DNA of 64,000 nucleotides from UBA9662 sp002729415. GTDB lineage: Bacteria > Poribacteria > WGA-4E > UBA9662. Of this stretch, positions 17,844 through 26,461 are shown piece after piece. The translations under genes and the position numbers were made by a program. The number at the start of each line of letters is the position of its first letter. Positions within the stretch are counted from its first letter, which is position 1. The notes beneath the pieces were generated by a model. That model made no database searches. It had not been told where the DNA came from and saw only the letters and a program-made list of their open reading frames with translations. Location of the stretch: positions 5,463-69,462 of the forward strand of contig PBXZ01000100.1 in NCBI GenBank assembly GCA_002729415.1, written 5' to 3'.

Positions 17844-18951
17844 ATGGGGTTTTCAGAAGTAGACCAGCATTTCATGCGTCGAGCTATAGACCTAGCAGCC
17901 AAAGCCAGTGGACGGACAAGTCCTAATCCAATGGTAGGGGCGNTAATCGTCAATTCGGNTCAAATTGTTGGTGAAGGCTACCATAAACAAGCTGGCACGC
18001 CGCATGCTGANCCACAGGCTTTGGATCAGGCAAAAGGCTCTACTCGGGGTGCTACAATGTATGTAACACTAGAACCATGTTGCCATTGGGGAAAGACACC
18101 ACCCTGCACTGACATGATTGTNCAATCAGAAATCAACAAAATATTCGTTGCCATCGAAGATCCCAATCCAATAGTAGCGGGTAANGGCATAAAACAAATT
18201 CGTCAATCAGGAATAGAGGTGGAAGTTGGTCTCTGCCACGATGAAGCATATCAGTTAAACGAGATCTTCATTAAAAATATGGTGGTGAAACAACCGTTTG
18301 TAATCCTGAAAGCAGCAACCAGCCTNGATGGAAAAATTGCAACCGTTACTAGAAAATCTCAATGGATTACCTCATCAGCAACCCGTCAAAAAGGACATGA
18401 ACTTNGGGACAAGGTCGANGCTATACTTGTTGGAATTGGGACCATACTTGAAGACAATCCATCCTTGACNACACGGTTGCCCAATCGAGATAGTCAGGAT
18501 CCAATTCGGATCATTGTTGATTCATTCTGTCGCACACCAANCAAAGCAAAAATCTTCAACACAGAAAGTAATGCANAGGTCATNGTTGCAACAACCNAAT
18601 TTGCGCCNAGAACAAAAATTGAAGAACTTAAATCTGCAGGCGCAAACGTNCTAATTGTAGACTCCAATAGTAAGCGAGTTTGCCTAATATCCTTGATGAA
18701 TAAATTAATGGAACTTGGCATAACTAGTGTCCTTATCGAGGGAGGCAGCGAGATTCACTCTTCTGCATTACACACAGGTATCGTTGATAAGGTCATGTTT
18801 TTCATTGCTCCAAAATTGATTGGAGGGAACAAGTGCTCCGGGAGTAATAGGAGGTGACGGAATCACAAATTTGTCGGAGGCAATCGATATTCATAATTGG
18901 GAATTCACAAAAATTGGTGAGGACTTCCTAGTTGAAGGATATCTTAACTAA
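17844..18951 (+). CDS. ribD: Bifunctional riboflavin biosynthesis protein RibD, interrupted by a one-base frameshift
   Basis: RibD performs deamination and reduction of the pyrimidine intermediate of riboflavin synthesis. The N-terminal deaminase has TSPNPMVGA, the zinc site around HAxPQAL and LEPCCHWGKTPPCTD. The C-terminal reductase starts around VILKAATSxDGKIA. The frame shifts at about 18831 and would end early at 18857; one surplus A there, when removed, restores GGNSAPGVIGG and runs to TAA at 18951. A sequencing or consensus error is the simplest explanation. The start is uncertain: ATG 17844 would give an almost leaderless mRNA, while ATG 17874 (MRRAIDLA) matches the family start. Confidence 0.9.
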
Positions 18952-18955
18952 GCCT

Positions 18956-19570
18956 ATGTTTACCGGAATCGTAGAAGAAGTTGGGATAGTTCAACTAGTT
19001 GATAGATTACCCCAATCTGCCAGAATCGAAATTGAGGCAAAAAAAACCTTAGAAAACAGCAAAATCGGCGACAGCATTGCTGTTAACGGCGCTTGCCTAA
19101 CGGTTACAAATCTAACTGTGGATAGATTCAATGCGGATATTTCCGCCGAAACATTACGGTTAACAAATTTAGGAAATCTTAAGGTTGGCTCACTGGTAAA
19201 TTTAGAGAGATCAGTTCGACTTGTCGATCGTGTTAACGGACATCTTGTTCAAGGGCACGTCGATGAAGTTGGCAAAATCATCGGCTGGAAGGACGAAGGC
19301 GATTCTTCTCTCATGCGTGTGTCAATTTCGCTAAAATCAATGCCATACATTGTTTATAAAGGTTCAATTACCGTTGATGGTGTCAGCTTAACAATTGCCA
19401 ACCTGTTAGACGACTCTTTTGAGATATCGCTAATTCCTCACACAAAAGAAGTAACTACCATGGGACAGAAGCAAATAGAAGACCAGGTTAATATCGAAGT
19501 AGATCTTATTGGTCGCTACGTTGAACGGCTGTTAGCTTCCAAGGCACAAACTAACCAATCATCTAGTTAA
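18956..19570 (+). CDS. ribE: Riboflavin synthase, alpha chain
   Basis: A 204-residue enzyme made of two homologous lumazine-binding barrels that dismutates two 6,7-dimethyl-8-ribityllumazine molecules. It begins with the invariant MFTGIVEEVG, which fixes the start at 18956, and shows the paired motifs VNGACLTV and VDGVSLTI. HLVQGHVDEVG opens the second half. It follows ribD by four bases. The RibE label follows the convention in which RibH is lumazine synthase; RibC is used in other species. Confidence 0.97.
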   Translation: MFTGIVEEVGIVQLVDRLPQSARIEIEAKKTLENSKIGDSIAVNGACLTVTNLTVDRFNADISAETLRLTNLGNLKVGSLVNLERSVRLVDRVNGHLVQGHVDEVGKIIGWKDEGDSSLMRVSISLKSMPYIVYKGSITVDGVSLTIANLLDDSFEISLIPHTKEVTTMGQKQIEDQVNIEVDLIGRYVERLLASKAQTNQSSS

Positions 19571-19591
19571 TGCTCAAGAAAAAACACAAAA

Positions 19592-20806
19592 ATGAGTGGA
19601 TTCAACACTATTCCAGAAGCAATTGATGCCATACAAAATGGTGAAATTATTATTGTTGTAGATGATCCTGATCGTGAAAACGAGGGAGACCTGGTCATGG
19701 CAGCTGAAAAGGTTACATCGGAAGCTGTAAATTTCATGTTAAAGCATGGTCGGGGAATGATTTGCCTACCTGCAACAACGAATCGACTGTCAGAACTAAA
19801 TTTACCATTAATGGTTAATCAAAATAACGAAACTATGCGTACAGCTTTTTCAGTAACAATTGATGTTAAAGGCGTTAAAACAGGCATATCAGCCTATGAA
19901 CGAGCGATGACAATAAGACGATTCATTGAACCAGATGCAACCGCGACCGACTTCATGCGCCCCGGTCACATTTTTCCGCTTCAAGCAACCGAAGGTGGGG
20001 TTCTCAGACGTGCGGGTCATACAGAAGCCGCTGTTGATCTCGCTCATCTCGCTGGCTTATATCCCGCTGGTGTTATCTGTGAAATTTTAAATGATGATGG
20101 TACAATGGCACGCACTCCCGAACTCCTTGATTTTGCTTCTCTACATAAACTTAAAATTGTCAATATTGCTGATTTAATTGCGTTTCGACACCAAAAGGAA
20201 TCACTCGTCAAACGGATTGCTGAAGCTAGCCTNCCAACCCGAAATGGTGATTTNAGGCTTTACACNTANGAAAGCACAAACGATGCAAAAACNCANATNG
20301 CATTGGTTAAAGGCNAAATNATTTCGGGAGAACCAATTTTAGTCCGAGTTCACTCACAATGCCTAACAGGTGATATTTTTGGGTCGCTACGCTGTGATTG
20401 TGGACNACAACTAGAATACGCGATGANANCCATTGAAGAATCAGGTTGTGGCNTAATACTTTACATGCGNCAGGAAGGTCGTGGGATGGGACTTGGCAAT
20501 AAGATACGTGCCTACCAACTCCAAGATNTAGAAGGACTTGATACAGTTGAAGCCAATGAAAGACTTGGGTTTCCACCAGATCTCAGAGACTATGGAATCG
20601 GGGCTCAAATTTTATCTGATCTTGGCGTTAGTAAAATGCATCTAATGACAAATAACCCACGCAAGATCAGCGGCCTTGATGGGTATAATCTTGAAGTTGT
20701 CGAACGCGTGCCGATTGAGGTCTCTCCCCAGCAATTCAACTGTCGATACCTTGAAACAAAACGATCGAAGCTAGGTCATCTGATTCTTCAAAAAATGGAC
20801 AATTAA
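19592..20806 (+). CDS. ribBA: Bifunctional 3,4-DHBP synthase / GTP cyclohydrolase II
   Basis: A 404-residue fusion supplying both starting compounds of riboflavin synthesis. The RibB half (about 1-200) has DDPDRENEGDL and RPGHIFPL. The RibA half (about 205-404) has the zinc-binding RVHSQCLTGDIFGSLRCDCG and the later QEGRGMGLGNKIRAYQLQ. The length equals that of other fusions. N calls affect residues around 215-240 and some in the RibA half but no frame break is seen. It sits between ribE and ribH. Confidence 0.97.
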   Translation: MSGFNTIPEAIDAIQNGEIIIVVDDPDRENEGDLVMAAEKVTSEAVNFMLKHGRGMICLPATTNRLSELNLPLMVNQNNETMRTAFSVTIDVKGVKTGISAYERAMTIRRFIEPDATATDFMRPGHIFPLQATEGGVLRRAGHTEAAVDLAHLAGLYPAGVICEILNDDGTMARTPELLDFASLHKLKIVNIADLIAFRHQKESLVKRIAEASXPTRNGDXRLYXXESTNDAKXXXALVKGXXISGEPILVRVHSQCLTGDIFGSLRCDCGXQLEYAMXXIEESGCGXILYMXQEGRGMGLGNKIRAYQLQDXEGLDTVEANERLGFPPDLRDYGIGAQILSDLGVSKMHLMTNNPRKISGLDGYNLEVVERVPIEVSPQQFNCRYLETKRSKLGHLILQKMDN

Positions 20807-20827
20807 TTAGGCAAAGGACAAAGAAAC

Positions 20828-21301
20828 ATGCCAAAAATTTATGAGGGGAATCTAATTGGTAGTGGGTTAACATTTGCAATTGTTGTCAGCCGATTTAACA
20901 GTTTCATCACTGACAGATTGCTTGAAGGTGCGCTTGACACACTCAAACGTCACGGCGTAGATTTGGATGATGTTTCTGTATTCCGCACACCAGGTTCGTA
21001 TGAAATCCCTTCCACGGCTAAGCGCCTCGCAGATACAGGCAAATTCAATGCTATTATCTGTCTTGGTGCTGTAATCCGAGGAGCAACACCCCATTTCGAT
21101 TACGTTGCAGGTGAGAGTGCGTCTGGCATTGCACAAGTTTCGTATGCAACTGGCATCCCAACAATTTTTGGGATTATTACAACTGACACCATTAATCAAG
21201 CAATTGAACGTGCGGGAGCAAAATCAGGTAACAAAGGCTCCGAAGCCGCAACAGCGGCGATCGAAGTAATCAATTTGTACAAACAAATAGATCAGTTATA
21301 G
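20828..21301 (+). CDS. ribH: 6,7-dimethyl-8-ribityllumazine synthase
   Basis: A 157-residue lumazine synthase that condenses the ribityl-pyrimidine with dihydroxybutanone phosphate, forming an icosahedral or pentameric assembly. Typical motifs are VVSRFN at the N terminus, FRTPGSYEIP, LGAVIRGATPHFDYV and FGIITTDTINQAIERAG. A ribosome site AAAGGA precedes the ATG. It is the last riboflavin gene; nusB, often next in other bacteria, is not present. Confidence 0.97.
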   Translation: MPKIYEGNLIGSGLTFAIVVSRFNSFITDRLLEGALDTLKRHGVDLDDVSVFRTPGSYEIPSTAKRLADTGKFNAIICLGAVIRGATPHFDYVAGESASGIAQVSYATGIPTIFGIITTDTINQAIERAGAKSGNKGSEAATAAIEVINLYKQIDQL

Positions 21302-21349
21302 GCCATAATCCAAATCGATTAACAAAAGAGTGAACCCTAAAGAAATATC

Positions 21350-21955
21350 GTGATCGCTATTATTGATTATAATGCCGGGAACTTGACGAGCGTAGCCCAT
21401 GCCGTAAATTTTTTGGGTTATCGATGCCAAATCACAGCAAATCCGCAAAAAATCCTAGCATCGCAGAAAATCATTTTCCCTGGTGTTGGNGCAGCTAAGT
21501 CCACAATGGACACACTCCATGAAACAGGACTTTCTCAGGTACTACTTGAGTCCTATGAATCTGGAAAATTGATGTTGGGTATCTGTATTGGCATCCAAAT
21601 TTTATTTGATTACAGTGATGAAGAAGACACAGACTGTCTGGGTATTCTTTCTGGGCAAGTCAAGAAATTCAAAGCCTCACCAACGATAAATGTACCACAA
21701 ATTGGCTGGAATCAAGTGCAACAGATTCACAATCATTGGATTTTTAATAATGTACCAAATTCAGGATATTTCTACTTTGTCAATTCATATTATTCAATCC
21801 CTGAGGATCCTGAAATCATAATTGGTAGGACCCATTACGGAGTAGAGTTTTGCAGCGCAATTGCACATAAAAACCTGATTGCCACGCAATTTCATCTTGA
21901 AAAAAGCGGTCGAATTGGGCTTAAGATGCTCAACAATTTCCTACAGAAGGAATGA
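21350..21955 (+). CDS. hisH: Imidazole glycerol phosphate synthase glutamine amidotransferase subunit HisH
   Basis: A 201-residue class I glutamine amidotransferase that feeds ammonia to HisF in histidine synthesis. The start is GTG with the family opening IAIIDYNAGN. The nucleophile is Cys79 in LGICIGIQ, and the His-Glu pair lies in QFHLEKSG. No hisF or other his gene is in the window, so it sits alone after the riboflavin genes. HisH of a second pathway (for example a surface-sugar amidotransferase such as the PseA/WbpG partner type) is a possible alternative. Confidence 0.85.
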   Translation: MIAIIDYNAGNLTSVAHAVNFLGYRCQITANPQKILASQKIIFPGVXAAKSTMDTLHETGLSQVLLESYESGKLMLGICIGIQILFDYSDEEDTDCLGILSGQVKKFKASPTINVPQIGWNQVQQIHNHWIFNNVPNSGYFYFVNSYYSIPEDPEIIIGRTHYGVEFCSAIAHKNLIATQFHLEKSGRIGLKMLNNFLQKE

Positions 21956-21958
21956 AAG

Positions 21959-21988
21959 GCGACAAAAATTCCACATTAACTGTATAAT
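21959..21988 (+). promoter_or_regulatory. Possible sigma-70 promoter before the histidine kinase
   Basis: GCGACA (21959-21964), an 18-base gap and TATAAT (21983-21988) lie 42 bases upstream of the kinase GTG. The -10 box is perfect, the -35 box matches at four of six positions. Confidence 0.35.
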
Positions 21989-22029
21989 CTTCATCCCACA
22001 GCACATTTTAGGAACTGAGTGCCACAGAA

Positions 22030-23550
22030 GTGAAAACGATTTGCCTTACATTTCTGATCTTTCTAATTAATGCTTTTATTTATGGCTCTGACAATCTCCA
22101 AGATTATTATATTGTAATCCATCTATATTATGCTCTGATAACTCTCTCAGGCAGATACGATAATCGTCTTGGTCAATTCCTCATGTTGGGAATCACAACA
22201 ACTATTAACTTTATCTACCTCGCTTTTGTCTATAATTGGGTCCATTTCACGGCTTCGGTGATGATTTATCCTTTCATTTCCCTTTGTATTCTCCAAACAC
22301 TACAAAAGCTCAAAAAGACAGAAACAGAAGTGAAAAANCAATTCCTGAGAGCCGATCAAGACAATCAAGATCTTGAGAGGAGAATCCGAGATATATCGAC
22401 ACTTTTCGATGTCAGCGCATCAGCAAATTCTGCCCACGATCTTAAGAATTTTTTCCAGCAGGTCATCAAAGTATTAGCAACTCGCATGGGATTGTACCAA
22501 GCCCATCTGAATATCTACAATAAAGATCGGCCAAATCAGTATCTTGAAGCCGTATTCGGCCTAACAAAAGCAGAAACCCGGGATGGGAAACAGATCGATG
22601 TTATTCAAGAGCAAGTCTTAAAGTATGGCCGCCCAATCGGTGTTCCCCACAGATGGATGAGAAAAGATGATGAGAACTTTCCATTTGCCGATTCGGTTGT
22701 TTCTAAAACCCCAATTGCTTTCTGGTGTTTACCCTTAATTGTTGATGAAGAAGTCGTTGGAACCTTAGCAATTGACAAAGGTTCTGACGAGTTCTCTACC
22801 GAAGATGAACTTCGGATTCTCACTGTTGTTGCCTCAATCATGGCTCAACGGGTAAAAATCCAGCAAGTAATTGATTCACTCGTTCAATCAGAACGCCTAG
22901 CAACTTTGGGAAAAATGGCAACAACCGTTGCTCACGAGGTTCGTAATCCTCTCGGCGGCATTCGTGGTGCAGCACAACTCCTTCAATCCGAAGAAAANNT
23001 TGATGCTAATGGNCAAGATTATATTNATGTAATTTTAAAAGAAGTAGATCGCCTTAATCGCGTTATTGAACAATTGCTAACNTTTGGCAAATCTAAAGCC
23101 GNAAATTTNGAACTGTGNAACCTAAAATCGCTGGTCTTTGATGCACTCAAAGTCTGTNNCCCNCAACTNAAACAACACCAAATNGAAGTCAAACAAAACT
23201 ACCANCAATATCTGCCAGAGATTAAAGTGAANCCCGAAGCTATAGAACAGATTTTNCTCAATCTCTTTCGGAATGCTATTGAGNCCATAGAAAACGATGG
23301 CACACTAACTATCAANGCGACTTTCGATCTTNANCAAGCAGCAATTAAACTACGTATTGAAGATACTGGCCGTGGGATAAATCCAGAAATANCNCACAAA
23401 CTTTTTGATCCATTTTACACGACAAAACCAAAGGGCACGGGACTCGGACTTGCTATTAGTCGACAGATGGTTGAAGATCACAANGGTACAATTGAAGTTG
23501 ATGTAACATCGCCAAAAGGNACAGCGTTCCTTATTACGATNCCGATTTAA
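22030..23550 (+). CDS. Membrane histidine kinase with GAF domain
   Basis: A 506-residue sensor kinase starting at GTG. Three short membrane helices occupy roughly residues 3-90, followed by a coiled linker and a GAF-type sensor domain (about 125-280). The HisKA box has His302 in VAHEVRNPLGGIRGAAQ, and the HATPase domain shows DTGRGI and GTGLGLAIS. It is of the NtrB/ZraS kind. The next gene encodes its likely partner, a sigma-54 activator, after a 136-base N-rich gap. The GAF ligand is unknown. Confidence 0.9.
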   Translation: MKTICLTFLIFLINAFIYGSDNLQDYYIVIHLYYALITLSGRYDNRLGQFLMLGITTTINFIYLAFVYNWVHFTASVMIYPFISLCILQTLQKLKKTETEVKXQFLRADQDNQDLERRIRDISTLFDVSASANSAHDLKNFFQQVIKVLATRMGLYQAHLNIYNKDRPNQYLEAVFGLTKAETRDGKQIDVIQEQVLKYGRPIGVPHRWMRKDDENFPFADSVVSKTPIAFWCLPLIVDEEVVGTLAIDKGSDEFSTEDELRILTVVASIMAQRVKIQQVIDSLVQSERLATLGKMATTVAHEVRNPLGGIRGAAQLLQSEEXXDANXQDYIXVILKEVDRLNRVIEQLLXFGKSKAXNXELXNLKSLVFDALKVCXXQXKQHQXEVKQNYXQYLPEIKVXPEAIEQIXLNLFRNAIEXIENDGTLTIXATFDLXQAAIKLRIEDTGRGINPEIXHKLFDPFYTTKPKGTGLGLAISRQMVEDHXGTIEVDVTSPKXTAFLITXPI

Positions 23551-23686
23551 CCNACTAAATCCATTTNTAGGAAACTANCCAATTAACTTGACACAACCTN
23601 TTGNATGATATTCCANTATAGCCANCTCATAGTAAGAGGNNAAGCTANTAGTCACCAACATCAGCCAANCTAGAAACTCTGGTAAA

Positions 23687-25120
23687 ATGACAAAACACAA
23701 AATTCTTATCGCCGATGACGANGAAAGCATTCGTTTTGTTTTATCAAAGNCACTGGAAAAAGAAGGTTATCTACCCCTACAGGCTCGTNATGGTAAAGAG
23801 ACAATAAAATCACTCNAGTCAGATCCCGTCAGTGCTATCTTCCTTGATATTTTCATGCCAGATATTANCGGTTTAGATCTAATCCCTGAAATACTTGAAA
23901 TACAANATGCTGTCTCGATNGTGNTGATTACTGCACATGGTGANACGCAAACAGCCATCGAGTCNGCTAANCAAGGNGCATATGATTATATTACCAAACC
24001 ATTCGATATCAAAGAAGTCGNGAANACGGCAAAACGTGCCGTNAANGCCACACAACAGGCAAAAGAAAGTCAGGGCTTTTCTTACAATGACANNNCNAAG
24101 TTNCAAAGCNAACAAATTGTTGGACAAAGTNTAGAAATGCGCCGTGTGTACCAGATCATTGGTCGNTCTGCTACTANCGATGAAACTGTCTTAATNATGG
24201 GGGAAAGTGGTACAGGTAAAGANCTAGTCGCACATGCAATTCACCAAAANAGTGCTCGTGTNAATCAAGCATTCGTGATTTTCGACTGTAGCGCAATNCC
24301 AGTNAATCTAATCGAAAGTGCATTGTTCGGTCATGTTAAAGGCGCATTCACNGGTGCAGATACATCCCGTCAAGGTAAATTTGAACAGAGTAANGGCGGC
24401 ACAATTTTTTTGGATGAAGTTGGTGAACTGCCAGCTGANACACAANTGAAACTACTGCGCGTTTTACAGGAACGCGAAGTGGAACCNGTCGGAGCGAATC
24501 AGNCCCGAAAGGTAGATGTCCGAGTGATCGCAGCCACGAATCGTCAACTTCAACAGGATGTAACAGTGNACGCTTTCCGTGAAGATCTCTANTACCGCTT
24601 GAATGTGATACCAATTTATATCCCACCTCTCCGNGANAGGAAAGAGGATATTCCTGANCTTGTAGATCTNTTCACCACACGATTTGCNAATGNGTATAGC
24701 CAACCGAAGGTAGCCATATCTGATCAAACCNNTGAACTTCTGATGGNTTACAGCTGGCCAGGTAATGTTCGCGAACTAGAGAATACNATTAANCAAGGAC
24801 TGGTTATGTGCTCAGGCACTATNCTATTACCAGAACACTGTCCTCAGCTACTAGGTGAGCGACTTAAATTTACCACGGCAGCTGAATCAGNNCANGAGAN
24901 ACATATACGCCAAATAATTGANNGCAAAGTAGAGGACTATCTGGACTCAGGAGTGGATGATAAGTCTCTTTATCAAAACATTCGAAGAACGATGGANAAG
25001 CCACTTTTTGAAATCGTGTTGNATAAGGCAAAAGGAAATCGTAGCAAAGCAGCGGAGATACTNGGTATTAACAGAAACACGTTACATGTTAAAATTGAAG
25101 AATACGNAATTGGNGTATAA
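23687..25120 (+). CDS. Sigma-54-dependent response regulator, NtrC type
   Basis: A 477-residue regulator: receiver domain with phosphoacceptor Asp54 in LDIFMPDI, AAA+ domain with Walker A GESGTGK, a GAFxGA loop (one base is N, so GAFTGA is permitted) and FLDEVGELP, and a C-terminal Fis-type helix-turn-helix ending GNRSKAAEIxGINRNTLHVKI. It follows the GAF-containing kinase and directly precedes the two microcompartment vertex genes by 8 bases, which hints that it could control them or be transcribed with them. It is heavily affected by N calls. Confidence 0.9.
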   Translation: MTKHKILIADDXESIRFVLSKXLEKEGYLPLQARXGKETIKSLXSDPVSAIFLDIFMPDIXGLDLIPEILEIQXAVSXVXITAHGXTQTAIEXAXQXAYDYITKPFDIKEVXXTAKRAXXATQQAKESQGFSYNDXXKXQSXQIVGQSXEMRRVYQIIGXSATXDETVLXMGESGTGKXLVAHAIHQXSARXNQAFVIFDCSAXPXNLIESALFGHVKGAFXGADTSRQGKFEQSXGGTIFLDEVGELPAXTQXKLLRVLQEREVEXVGANQXRKVDVRVIAATNRQLQQDVTVXAFREDLXYRLNVIPIYIPPLXXRKEDIPXLVDXFTTRFXNXYSQPKVAISDQTXELLMXYSWPGNVRELENXIXQGLVMCSGTXLLPEHCPQLLGERLKFTTAAESXXEXHIRQIIXXKVEDYLDSGVDDKSLYQNIRRTMXKPLFEIVLXKAKGNRSKAAEIXGINRNTLHVKIEEYXIXV

Positions 25121-25128
25121 GAGAATCT

Positions 25129-25413
25129 ATGGATATAGGNAAAATTATTGGCAAAGTTGTCNCAACGATAAAAGATCCCAGTCTAGNAGGACTAAGACTT
25201 TTTGTCGTACAACGCATATCACAAAATCACGAACCAGTNGGANCTCCCATTGTTGCCGTTGACATTGNGGGCATNGCTGGTATCGNTGATATGGTATACG
25301 TTGTCAGTGGTGGTGATGCTGCTTTTGCCCACGCNGATCGAGAAATCCCTACTGACATAACAATTGTTGGACTTGTTGACTCTATCACCACAACATCGGA
25401 GACAAATAAATAG
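25129..25413 (+). CDS. EutN/CcmL-family microcompartment vertex protein, copy 1
   Basis: A 94-residue protein of the PF03319 family, which forms pentamers closing the corners of bacterial microcompartments and carboxysomes. It shows the N-terminal IIGKVVxTIKDPSLxGLRLFVVQ, followed by IVAVDIxG and VYVVSGGDAA, matching the EutN/CcmL pattern GxVVATxK...AVDxVGAGxGE...VSGSSAR. It is the first of two adjacent copies; no BMC-domain shell hexamer or encapsulated enzyme is in the window. Confidence 0.9.
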   Translation: MDIXKIIGKVVXTIKDPSLXGLRLFVVQRISQNHEPXGXPIVAVDIXGXAGIXDMVYVVSGGDAAFAHXDREIPTDITIVGLVDSITTTSETNK

Positions 25414-25415
25414 TA

Positions 25416-25697
25416 ATGTACTTAGCAAAAGTAATTGGTAAAGTCGTATCGGTCGTTAAACATTCAGCTTATGAAACACGAATCCTCCTGCTTGTTCAAC
25501 CTATTAGTTTACAAGGTCAAGTAGTAAGAACCCCAACANTTGCTGTCGACTACGTCGGTGCGGGAGAAGGAGATACTGTTCTAGTCGGCTCTGCTCCAGG
25601 AGTGGCACAAGAGGTTTTNGATATTGAACGAGCTCCAATTAGAGAACTAATTATGGGCATTGTTAATCGATTTGATGTTACCTATCCCGAAGCCTAG
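25416..25697 (+). CDS. EutN/CcmL-family microcompartment vertex protein, copy 2
   Basis: A 93-residue second PF03319 protein, starting two bases after the stop of copy 1. AKVIGKVVSVVKHSAY and AVDYVGAGEGDTVLVGSAPG are the family motifs, and the GAGEGD loop is better kept than in copy 1. The two copies are clearly different in sequence (for example KDPSLxGLRL against KHSAYETRIL), so this is not a recent duplication. A hetero-pentamer or two vertex types are both possible. Confidence 0.92.
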   Translation: MYLAKVIGKVVSVVKHSAYETRILLLVQPISLQGQVVRTPTXAVDYVGAGEGDTVLVGSAPGVAQEVXDIERAPIRELIMGIVNRFDVTYPEA

Positions 25698-25709
25698 AGG
25701 AAGATAGCC

Positions 25710-26459
25710 ATGCTTATCCCTTTGCGCAGTATGTNCCTTCCTNCCANAAGCCCTAAACGCCCCTTAGCAGTCCATTTCCTCATAAGTCTAAACCTCATNG
25801 TATTTACCTATCAAATCCTCTTTATAATTAACGGTGTTGATTTAATCNCAAGATATAGCATCATCCCATCNGAACTCTTTCCATATTTCCTAAGTCACAG
25901 TCGCAATTTTATATGTTCGCTTTTTCTGCATGACATCCGTTGGAAAATGGGNTTTNTACATTTNATTACCAATATGCTATATCTTGCTGTCTTCGGCCCA
26001 ANCCTTGAATATCATATTGGGCGGATCCGGTTTCTCCTTTTCTATTTCACTTGTGGTATCCTAGCAACGTTTATTTTCTCTATTTTCCAGCACCAATCGG
26101 ATGTTCCCGTTATAGGTGCGAGTGCGGCTATTGCTGGCGTAATGGGAGCCCACTTAGTCGTTTCTCCCCAAGCCCGTGTTCACAGTCTTTTCCTAATTTA
26201 CGTAGTGTCACTACAAACAACTGTTGTCCTTCTACTATGGATTGGGACACAAATCCTTTATGCTTACATCTCACCACCAAGCACACACACCGCTTGGATA
26301 GCACANGTTACTGGTTTTTTTCTNGGGATGATACTNGTACGAAATTGTGGTAGAATTGAAGACGTNCGGCCCAAAAATCAATGGGTGGCCTCGCCACTGT
26401 CCGACGCAGCTTATAGAAANCCTCCAATTCACTTGGCGATTCGCAGCACAAAGGTATAA
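25710..26459 (+). CDS. Rhomboid-family intramembrane serine protease
   Basis: A 249-residue membrane protein with six predicted helices. The catalytic serine motif is GASAAIAGVMGAHL. The catalytic histidine should lie in the AxVTGFFxG segment, where the codon reads CAN and so allows His. The conserved N-terminal HDIRWKM..H..TNMLYL block with the second-helix histidine is present. A ribosome site AGAGGAAG precedes the start. It follows the vertex genes by 12 bases and probably shares their transcript. Its substrate is unknown. Confidence 0.88.
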   Translation: MLIPLRSMXLPXXSPKRPLAVHFLISLNLXVFTYQILFIINGVDLIXRYSIIPXELFPYFLSHSRNFICSLFLHDIRWKMXFXHXITNMLYLAVFGPXLEYHIGRIRFLLFYFTCGILATFIFSIFQHQSDVPVIGASAAIAGVMGAHLVVSPQARVHSLFLIYVVSLQTTVVLLLWIGTQILYAYISPPSTHTAWIAXVTGFFXGMIXVRNCGRIEDXRPKNQWVASPLSDAAYRXPPIHLAIRSTKV

Positions 26460-26461
26460 AT

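Noticed and set aside
17860..18010. TGGCAC-like sigma-54 site in ribD (about 17994)
   Set aside because: It is inside the coding sequence and the -12 part does not match well; no sign of regulation of a following gene.
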